Assembly: GCA_002422375.1 (NCBI GenBank)
Contig: DIUQ01000014.1
Span: 1-5,741, forward strand
DNA length: 5,741 nt
Direction of reading: 5' to 3'
From: a bacterium UBA6154
Lineage (GTDB): Bacteria; Actinomycetota; Actinomycetes; S36-B12
Of this stretch, positions 1 through 5,741 are shown piece by piece; position 1 is the stretch's first letter, and every line of letters starts with the position of its first letter. The position numbers and the translations under genes are program-made. Below the pieces are notes generated by a model. That model had not been told where the DNA came from. It searched no databases and saw only the letters and a program-made list of their open reading frames with translations.

Positions 1-156
1 GCGCAGTACTTAGCGGGTTACCTTGACCGCAGTCGCATATTCGATAACGTTGGAACCGTTGCTGGAGACGACACCATCATGATTGTGATGCCGAGCCCAC
101 AGTCAGCCCAGGATTTATGTACCGCCGTTGTGGAGTGGGCAGAAGCCCATGGTTAA
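1..156 (+). CDS. argR: Arginine repressor ArgR, C-terminal fragment (5' end outside window)
   Basis: The reading frame is open from base 1 and ends at TAA (154-156), giving the last 51 residues of a protein that continues off the left edge. It contains GTVAGDDTIMIVM (fragment residues 18-30). This matches the GT(I/V)AGDDT signature of the ArgR/AhrC C-terminal domain, where the paired Asp residues (here 23 and 24) contact L-arginine and the domain builds the hexamer. Family members are about 150-170 residues, so roughly the last third is present; the N-terminal winged-helix DNA-binding domain is not in view. By family knowledge ArgR is the arginine-responsive repressor of arginine biosynthesis genes. 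It lies just upstream of argH on the same strand, as expected for the tail of an arg operon. The fragment shows no frameshift or odd residue. Identification is firm; the regulatory targets are inferred. Confidence 0.95.
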   Translation, partial: AQYLAGYLDRSRIFDNVGTVAGDDTIMIVMPSPQSAQDLCTAVVEWAEAHG

Positions 157-1620
<1,464 letters not shown>

Positions 1621-1980
1621 TTGAGGTCCGGCACAGTCGCCCACTTTGTAGCTCGTGTTGCATTTGCCCTTGTGCTGGCGGTGACGGTGTGGGGTTCGTT
1701 AGTACCGACGGAGAGTCTTCCTGGTGCTTCCGTCTCCGACACGGTGTTGCATCTCGGTGGTTATTTGGTGCTGGGTGCTTTAGCGATCGCCAGTGGTTTC
1801 TCGCGACTTTATGGATTCTTGTTTGTAGTGGGTGTCGGGCTAATGCTCGAGATTGCTCAGGGCATTCTGGGTTATCGATCCTTTGAAGTTAAAGATCTCG
1901 TTGTGAATGCGGTAGGCGCCGCCATAGGCGTAGCAGCTGCTTCATTGATCCTCACCAGGTATCGTTATCGCCGTCAATAA
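1621..1980 (+). CDS. VanZ-like small integral membrane protein
   Basis: A 119-residue, very hydrophobic protein with about four membrane segments (roughly 8-27, 42-60, 62-80 and 93-111) and a basic cytoplasmic-looking end (RYRYRRQ). The VanZ-like family pattern is visible: SDTVLHLGGYLVLG (39-52, with Asp40, His44 and Tyr48), ExxQ (77-80), then YRSFEVKDLVVNAVGAAIG (85-103, with Arg86, Asp92, Asn96 and Gly99). VanZ itself gives low-level teicoplanin resistance in enterococci, but most chromosomal relatives have no proven role, so a cell-envelope function is only an inference. The start is TTG directly after the argH TAG in the same frame. No in-frame start lies further upstream, and the next one (GTG 1672) would cut the first membrane segment. 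No Shine-Dalgarno is evident, so translation is probably coupled to argH termination. The 3' end overlaps the convergent glycosylase gene by 29 bp. Confidence 0.85.
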   Translation: MRSGTVAHFVARVAFALVLAVTVWGSLVPTESLPGASVSDTVLHLGGYLVLGALAIASGFSRLYGFLFVVGVGLMLEIAQGILGYRSFEVKDLVVNAVGAAIGVAAASLILTRYRYRRQ

Positions 1981-2587
1981 TTCGCCAGCAGTACCACGCC
2001 GCGACGCTGCGATAAGGTCGAAATATCTCACCAAATTCATCAAGTACTTTGGGCTCAATGTCCTCAGTTAGACCATGAATCTTTTCCCATCCACGCCGCA
2101 TGGCTAAGTCTCCGGTAGGCCACACGTCCAATCGATACAACGCGAACATGAGAAACATTTCGGCGGTCCATCGACCAATGCCCCACAGCTTGGTTAACTC
2201 GTGAACAATTTCGTGGTCGTGGATTGAGGGATTAGAAAAGTCGTAGTCGTTGACGTGCCACGCATGGGCTAGTTCTTTGATAGTTCGAGTTTTGGCTCCG
2301 GAAAGCCCTGCCGCTCGCAGATCCAAATCGGCAACGTCAAGGAGGCGATATGGGGTGACTTCGCCATCAAGAGTCTCGGTCACTCGAGCAGTGATCGTGT
2401 CGGCTGCTTTGACCGATAGTTGCTGGGCAATAACGGAATTCACCAGGGCTTGAAAGTGATCCACCTGCTGGTATTTCTTTCGTCCGATATTGCACAAGGG
2501 GCTCTGATCAATGATGTCAGAAAATGCTGGGTCCACCGACCTTATGTGTTCCGCAGCCTTGCGCATCTTCTGTGCCGAATGAGCCAT
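1952..2587 (-). CDS. AlkA-like DNA-3-methyladenine glycosylase (HhH-GPD family)
   Basis: A 211-residue base-excision repair enzyme expected to cut alkylated purines such as 3-methyladenine from DNA. It has the compact HhH-GPD core: SVIAQQLSVKAADTI (51-65), typical of the AlkA branch; the helix-hairpin-helix LTKLWGIGRWTAEM (131-144), which grips the DNA backbone; and DVWPTGDLAMRRG (154-166), where Asp160 fits the conserved catalytic aspartate. The end RPYRSVAAWYCWRIID (190-205) is the usual closing motif. No Cys cluster of the EndoIII/MutY iron-sulfur type is present. It is shorter than E. coli AlkA (282 residues) because the N-terminal extra domain is absent, as in many short homologues. The start is ATG (complement of 2585-2587) with a loose GGGA upstream; Met8 is a possible alternative. 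It diverges from tyrS across 64 bp and converges on vanZ with a 29-bp overlap. Substrate range is inferred. Confidence 0.92.
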   Translation of the reverse strand: MAHSAQKMRKAAEHIRSVDPAFSDIIDQSPLCNIGRKKYQQVDHFQALVNSVIAQQLSVKAADTITARVTETLDGEVTPYRLLDVADLDLRAAGLSGAKTRTIKELAHAWHVNDYDFSNPSIHDHEIVHELTKLWGIGRWTAEMFLMFALYRLDVWPTGDLAMRRGWEKIHGLTEDIEPKVLDEFGEIFRPYRSVAAWYCWRIIDGDNDTW

Positions 2588-2639
2588 AGCTGAATCGTCC
2601 CACTGGGGGCTGCGGTGGGCTGGGCGTGGTGGTCACTCG

Positions 2640-2645
2640 TATTTT
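2640..2645 (+). promoter_or_regulatory. Possible -10 element of a leaderless tyrS transcript
   Basis: TATTTT fits the TANNNT form of actinobacterial -10 hexamers and matches TATAAT at four of six bases. It ends 6 bases before the GTG at 2652, so a start of transcription about 7 bases downstream would fall on that GTG. This is the geometry of leaderless mRNAs, which are common in Actinobacteria. No good -35 is seen 16-18 bp upstream, where the sequence is G-rich. The evidence is position and match only; the hexamer also overlaps the palindrome that follows. Confidence 0.3.
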
Positions 2646-2663
2646 TGCGAGGTGCGCAAAGAT
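2641..2663. repeat. 23-bp inverted repeat over the upstream tyrS start codon, operator- or hairpin-like
   Basis: Arms ATTTTTGCG (2641-2649) and CGCAAAGAT (2655-2663) are reverse complements at 8 of 9 positions, with the inner six (TTTGCG/CGCAAA) perfect. They flank a 5-base centre AGGTG that contains the GTG at 2652-2654. As RNA the single mismatch becomes a G-U pair, giving a 9-bp stem with the GTG in the loop. As DNA it is a typical dimeric-repressor site between the divergent glycosylase and tyrS genes, overlapping the possible tyrS -10. The dyad is directly visible; any regulator is unknown. Confidence 0.5.
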
Positions 2664-3956
2664 AGTGGGGTGAATAGTTCGCCTTCCGACATAATTCCCG
2701 AATTGCAATGGCGGGGGCTCATTGCCCAAAGCACAGATATTGATGCGCTCGCCGAGGCGACGTCGTCACCCATTACTTTGTATTGCGGTTTCGATCCGAC
2801 GGCACCAAGTTTGCATTTGGGTAACCTGGTTCAGATACTCACTGTTCGTCGATTCCAGCTGTGCGGTCACAAGCCCCTTGCGCTCGTCGGTGGAGCAACA
2901 GGTCTTATTGGAGATCCTAAGCAGTCAGGGGAGCGCACACTTAACTCTCGTGAGGTTGTCTCAGATTGGGTGGACCGGATTAGGGAGCAACTCACCAAGT
3001 TTTACTCTTTCGAGGGTGTAAATGCAGCGCAGGTTGTTAACAACCTGGACTGGACCGCGGACATGGGCGTTCTTGAGTTCATGCGTGACATTGGTAAACA
3101 CTTCAGCGTGAATCGCATGCTCGATAGAGAAGCAGTGGCTGCCCGTTTAGCTAAAGATGGAATTAGTTTCACCGAGTTCAGTTACCAGTTACTCCAGTCG
3201 TATGACTACCTCCAGTTGTTCAAGCGCTACTCCTGTGTCTTGCAGACCGGCGGTTCTGATCAATGGGGAAATATCACGGCTGGTGTGAACCTGGTCCGAC
3301 GTGTCGAGCAGCAGAGCGTTCACGCCTTAACAACGCCGTTGATCACCAAGGCGGATGGAACAAAATTTGGCAAGACAGAATCAGGAACTGTGTGGTTGGA
3401 CCCAGAACTCACCAGTCCCTATGCCTTTTATCAGTTTTGGCTCAATGCCGATGATCGTGATATTTCATCCTTGCTTCGTATTTTTAGTTTCAAGAATAAA
3501 GCGGACATTGAATTGCTGGAGCAGCAATCCGTGGACAAACCACAGGAGCGCGCTGCCCAGCGGGCATTGGCGCAAGAGCTCACCACGCTGGTGCACGGGG
3601 AGTCAGAGTGTGCAGGCGCTGAGGCGGCCAGTCGAGCGCTATTTGGCGGTGGAGATTTATCGGAGTTACCGGAGGCGACGGTGGCTGCAGCCCTCACGGA
3701 AGCATCACTGGGCGAGGTCTCCCGAGAGGAGATCACCGATGGTTTGCTGCCCGCCCTAGACGATCTTCTTGTTCGAGCGGGACTCGCGGCCAGTAAGAAA
3801 GCAGCCCGCCGAACAATCTCTGAGGGCGGGGCGTACGTGAACAACATTCGAGTCGAACACGAGGACTATCAAGTCCCAGTGAGTGATCTGTTGTACGGGT
3901 CATGGTTAGTATTGCGTCGCGGTCGCAAGGCGTTTGCCGGAGTGGTCGTCAAATAG
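2652..3956 (+). CDS. tyrS: Tyrosyl-tRNA synthetase
   Basis: A 434-residue cytoplasmic class I aminoacyl-tRNA synthetase that charges tRNA-Tyr with tyrosine, working as a dimer. Motifs in order are YCGFDPTAPSLHLGNL (44-59), the HIGH-type ATP site with Asn58 in place of the last His; GGATGLIGDP (80-89); the tyrosine-binding YQLLQSYD (178-185, with Tyr178, Gln182 and Asp185); GGSDQWGNI (200-208); and KFGKT (238-242), the KMSKS equivalent. A C-terminal S4-like RNA-binding domain runs from about 366 to 430 (LVRAGLAASKKAARRTISEGGAYVN). The start is uncertain. GTG 2652 has a -10-like TATTTT just upstream and could be leaderless. GTG 2670 (428 residues) has a weak AAAG eight bases before it and gives an N-terminus closer to that of mycobacterial TyrRS. 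The gene diverges from the AlkA-like gene and is followed 90 bp later by a helicase gene. No T-box leader is visible. Confidence 0.97.
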   Translation: MRKDSGVNSSPSDIIPELQWRGLIAQSTDIDALAEATSSPITLYCGFDPTAPSLHLGNLVQILTVRRFQLCGHKPLALVGGATGLIGDPKQSGERTLNSREVVSDWVDRIREQLTKFYSFEGVNAAQVVNNLDWTADMGVLEFMRDIGKHFSVNRMLDREAVAARLAKDGISFTEFSYQLLQSYDYLQLFKRYSCVLQTGGSDQWGNITAGVNLVRRVEQQSVHALTTPLITKADGTKFGKTESGTVWLDPELTSPYAFYQFWLNADDRDISSLLRIFSFKNKADIELLEQQSVDKPQERAAQRALAQELTTLVHGESECAGAEAASRALFGGGDLSELPEATVAAALTEASLGEVSREEITDGLLPALDDLLVRAGLAASKKAARRTISEGGAYVNNIRVEHEDYQVPVSDLLYGSWLVLRRGRKAFAGVVVK

Positions 3957-4046
3957 TTCCCTGAATACTCTTGGAATTATCCACATGAGTCCCATCCCAG
4001 CCGTAACGCTGCAGGTGCTGGTCTCGAATGCATCTGATTGGTAGTT

Positions 4047-5573
4047 ATGACTTCTTTCCTTGATATTGGCGTGTGCAAACCGTTGGCAAGCGCCCTTTCC
4101 CATTCCGGCTTTGCGGAGCCTTTTCCCATTCAAATCGCCACGTTGCCTGACGCAATTGCTGGGCGCGATGTCCTAGGCCGTGGGCGCACAGGCTCAGGTA
4201 AAACGCTGGCATTTGCTTTGGCACTATTAACTCGGCTGGATGGCCGAAAGGCCAAGCGTGGACGTCCACTTGCTGTTGTGCTTTCTCCAACGCGTGAACT
4301 GGCAATGCAGATCAACGCCACTATTTCCCCTCTTGCTCGCAAAGTTGGGCTTTCTTCTGTCTTGATCGCTGGTGGCATGCCTTTCGGCAAGCAACTCCAA
4401 GCGCTGGATCACGCGGTTCCGATCGTCGTTGCGACACCCGGCCGACTTATTGACCTCATGCACCGTGGTGCTGTCGACTTGGGCGACGTGGAAATAACTG
4501 TTCTCGATGAAGCTGATCTCATGAGCGACATGGGATTTATGCCTGATATGAAAGAGATTTTGGATACAACGAATCCTCAAGGTCAGCGACTGCTCTTTAG
4601 TGCCACGCTCGACCGTGACGTTGACACCTTGGTGAAAAAGTATTTGCGCGATCCGATCGAACACGCGGTGGAGACAAGCGATGTTGCTCATGGAGCCATG
4701 GATCATCATGTCTTTGTAGTCAAGCAAGAAGAGCGTGATCAGATGCTGGCGCGAATTGGGTCACGCGAAGGCCGCACCATCATGTTTGTGCGCACTCAGC
4801 GCGGTGCTGATCGGTTAGCCGAGAAATTGCATGCGCAAGGTGTTGCAGCAGGCACCTTGCACGGTGGCAAGGCACAAGGCGCGAGAACCCGTGCGCTCGA
4901 CGCATTCAAGAACGGGACAACTCCGGTTCTGGTCGCCACAAATGTTGCTGCGCGCGGAATTCACGTGGACGACGTCAGCCTGGTTGTACACGCTGATGCT
5001 CCGACAGATCCCAAGGATTATTTGCATCGAGCTGGTCGAACAGCTCGAGCTGGTGAAGCTGGGACGGTTGTGACACTGGCCCGCATGAACCAGCAGCGCG
5101 AAATGAAGGCGCTCATCAAGCGCGCAGGTGTGGAAGCCACCTTCGCTCACCTGAATGCCACCAACTCGGAAGTAGATCGAATCACGGGGGCGCAAGAGCC
5201 CTCCGGCACACCGTGGTCACCCCCGAGCGAGCATGCGCCCAAGAAAAACCGGAGGTCTCCGCGACCTGGTGGCCACGCAGGTGAAGGTGGTACCGGCGCG
5301 GCAGGTCGATACAAGGCCAGGCGGAAGTCTTCGGGGAGTTCGTCCGAGTCCGGTTCTGGTGCTCCACGTCGATCCAAGCCGGCAGGCGGGGGCAAGCCCG
5401 GGTCGCGGTTCTCGGGCAAGCCAGGGGGTAAGCCAGGCTCTCGCACCGGCGGTCCCTCGGGTTCCCGATCAGGGGGTAAGCCAGGTTCTCGCACCGGTGC
5501 GAAATCACCTGCCGGGGGAGCGCGAGCAGCTGGTAAGAAGCCGCGTCATGGAGCGAGTAATCGGTCATCCTGA
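4047..5573 (+). CDS. DEAD-box ATP-dependent RNA helicase with long basic Gly/Ser-rich tail
   Basis: A 508-residue protein expected to unwind or remodel RNA using ATP, for example in ribosome assembly or mRNA turnover. RecA domain 1 shows the Q motif GFAEPFPIQ (21-29), motif I GRTGSGKT (46-53), Ia PTRELAMQ (81-88), TPGR (130-133), DEAD (154-157) and SAT (185-187). Domain 2 shows IMFVRT (245-250), motif V ATNVAARGIHVDDV (297-310) and motif VI HRAGRTARAG (327-336). All catalytic residues are present. Residues from about 390 onward form a low-complexity tail rich in Gly, Ser, Pro, Lys and Arg, with GGKPGSR three times; such tails usually bind RNA without sequence specificity. It resembles RhlE/DeaD-type helicases but cannot be placed in one subgroup by eye. 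ATG 4047 is preferred to TTG 4038 because only two codons separate them and ATG is the stronger codon; neither has a clear Shine-Dalgarno. It starts 90 bp after tyrS on the same strand, so read-through is possible. Confidence 0.95.
   Translation: MTSFLDIGVCKPLASALSHSGFAEPFPIQIATLPDAIAGRDVLGRGRTGSGKTLAFALALLTRLDGRKAKRGRPLAVVLSPTRELAMQINATISPLARKVGLSSVLIAGGMPFGKQLQALDHAVPIVVATPGRLIDLMHRGAVDLGDVEITVLDEADLMSDMGFMPDMKEILDTTNPQGQRLLFSATLDRDVDTLVKKYLRDPIEHAVETSDVAHGAMDHHVFVVKQEERDQMLARIGSREGRTIMFVRTQRGADRLAEKLHAQGVAAGTLHGGKAQGARTRALDAFKNGTTPVLVATNVAARGIHVDDVSLVVHADAPTDPKDYLHRAGRTARAGEAGTVVTLARMNQQREMKALIKRAGVEATFAHLNATNSEVDRITGAQEPSGTPWSPPSEHAPKKNRRSPRPGGHAGEGGTGAAGRYKARRKSSGSSSESGSGAPRRSKPAGGGKPGSRFSGKPGGKPGSRTGGPSGSRSGGKPGSRTGAKSPAGGARAAGKKPRHGASNRSS
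5388..5497 (+). repeat. In-frame direct repeats encoding GGKPGSR in the helicase tail
   Basis: A 28-bp unit at 5422-5449 recurs at 5470-5497 with one mismatch (C5438 against T5486), an offset of 48 bp or 16 codons. A more diverged copy starts near 5388. They encode GGKPGSR at residues 448-454, 460-466 and 476-482 of the helicase. The near-identity at DNA level, including third codon positions, points to a recent slippage or unequal-crossover duplication rather than selection on the protein alone. Confidence 0.8.
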
Positions 5574-5616
5574 GGTAAATTCCTTGGAAACAATGGGTTT
5601 ATTCGCCCCTGGTTAC

Positions 5617-5643
5617 GTGCCTGGGCGGGCACCGACGGCGGTG
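5617..5643 (+). terminator. Overlapping GC-rich hairpins, possible terminator of the helicase gene
   Basis: GTGCC (5617-5621) can pair with GGCAC (5628-5632) with one extra T-G pair inside. CACCG (5630-5634) can pair with CGGTG (5639-5643) around the tetraloop ACGG. The two stems share three bases, so they exclude each other. They lie 43-70 bp after the helicase stop and just before an outward promoter, where a terminator is expected. No T-tract follows; many actinobacterial terminators lack one, but this also makes the call weak. Confidence 0.3.
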
Positions 5644-5655
5644 ACGCACCCCGAT

Positions 5656-5685
5656 TTGACCCTCCATGAGGGGATACCGTATAGT
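5656..5685 (+). promoter_or_regulatory. Strong sigma70/SigA-type promoter directed out of the right edge
   Basis: The -35 is TTGACC (5656-5661, five of six against TTGACA) and the -10 is TATAGT (5680-5685, five of six against TATAAT), separated by 18 bp. Transcription would start near 5692. It is the best promoter match in the window. Inside the spacer lies a perfect dyad, CCCTC-CAT-GAGGG (5660-5672), which could be an operator. The product is beyond the window: GGAAAG at 5730-5735 resembles a Shine-Dalgarno, so a protein gene starting at or just past 5741 is plausible. A stable RNA operon is also possible. Confidence 0.7.
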
Positions 5686-5729
5686 TCTACTTCCACGCAT
5701 GAGGAACGGACGATTTAGGCCGGTCTGCT

Positions 5730-5735
5730 GGAAAG
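5730..5735 (+). promoter_or_regulatory. Possible ribosome binding site of a gene starting at or beyond the window edge
   Basis: GGAAAG lies about 38 bases after the predicted transcription start and 6 bases before the end of the window, the right distance for a start codon at or just past base 5741 (the last base is A). This purine-rich hexamer is the only sign of the next gene. It could be chance. Confidence 0.3.
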
Positions 5736-5741
5736 AACCCA

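Noticed and set aside
2588..2651. T-box riboswitch or tRNA-like leader upstream of tyrS
   Set aside because: The region is only 64 bp and holds no T-box sequence or specifier stem; a T-box leader needs well over 100 bases.
3431..3847. 138-codon minus-strand open frame inside tyrS
   Set aside because: It is opposite the conserved TyrRS anticodon-binding and S4 regions and is Ser/Ala-rich with no motif; a shadow frame.
3997..4021. CCAGC/GCTGG inverted repeat after tyrS as a terminator
   Set aside because: The stem is only 5 bp with a 15-base loop, a competing shorter pairing exists, and no T-tract follows. It is not strong enough to call.
4227..4727. 166-codon open frame on the minus strand opposite helicase domain 1
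   Set aside because: It is antisense to conserved helicase motifs, has no recognisable domain and no start signal.
5147..5494. Proline- and glycine-rich minus-strand open frame (115 codons) in the helicase tail
   Set aside because: The repetitive, GC-rich tail forces long open frames with biased composition on both strands; the repeated PGLPP-like pattern is the complement of the GGKPGSR repeats.
5233..5718. 161-codon plus-strand open frame that begins in the helicase tail and runs past its stop
   Set aside because: It is a shifted frame of the low-complexity tail and runs on through the promoter region at 5656-5685; no domain is recognisable. A frameshifted helicase end is conceivable, but nothing calls for it.
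5699..5741. ATG at 5699 opening a frame (MRNGRFRPVC...) to the window edge
   Set aside because: It would follow the predicted transcript start by only about 7 bases with no ribosome binding site, and the peptide is not recognisable. GGAAAG at 5730 points to a later start. It cannot be fully excluded without the next bases.

Overview
The window looks like a chromosomal housekeeping segment of an actinobacterium of moderate G+C. The evidence is the protein sequences (an actinobacterial-type TyrRS with an LQWRGLIAQSTD start, and a DEAD-box helicase with HRAGRTARAG in motif VI), the GTG/TTG starts with weak or absent Shine-Dalgarno sequences, and an argR-argH junction. Base composition is nearer 50-55% G+C by eye than the ~70% of many soil actinobacteria, so a reduced-G+C lineage is likely. 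I cannot name the genus.

Layout. Bases 1-156 are the 3' end of argR (arginine-binding domain of the arginine repressor). After a 51-bp gap comes argH (208-1620, argininosuccinate lyase), with no argG between them. A small VanZ-like membrane protein (1621-1980) starts on the codon after the argH stop. Its end overlaps by 29 bp the 3' end of a minus-strand AlkA-like (HhH-GPD) DNA alkylation-repair glycosylase (1952-2587). A 64-bp divergent region separates that gene from tyrS (2652-3956). It carries a -10-like hexamer and a 23-bp near-perfect palindrome that spans the upstream candidate tyrS start codon. A DEAD-box RNA helicase (4047-5573) follows, with a long basic Gly/Ser/Pro/Lys/Arg-rich tail containing repeated GGKPGSR units.

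The last 168 bp hold small GC-rich hairpins, then a strong sigma70-type promoter (TTGACC-N18-TATAGT) with a perfect short dyad in its spacer. It points out of the right edge, where a Shine-Dalgarno-like GGAAAG suggests that a gene start lies at or just past the boundary.

How the genes work together. argR and argH belong to arginine biosynthesis and are probably read from a promoter upstream of the window; vanZ may be a rider on that transcript. The glycosylase and tyrS diverge from one short control region. The helicase has no clear promoter of its own and may be read through from tyrS. I see no mobile element, CRISPR array, tRNA, rRNA body or toxin/defence gene. There is no convincing new system here; the most interesting signals are the two regulatory-looking dyads.
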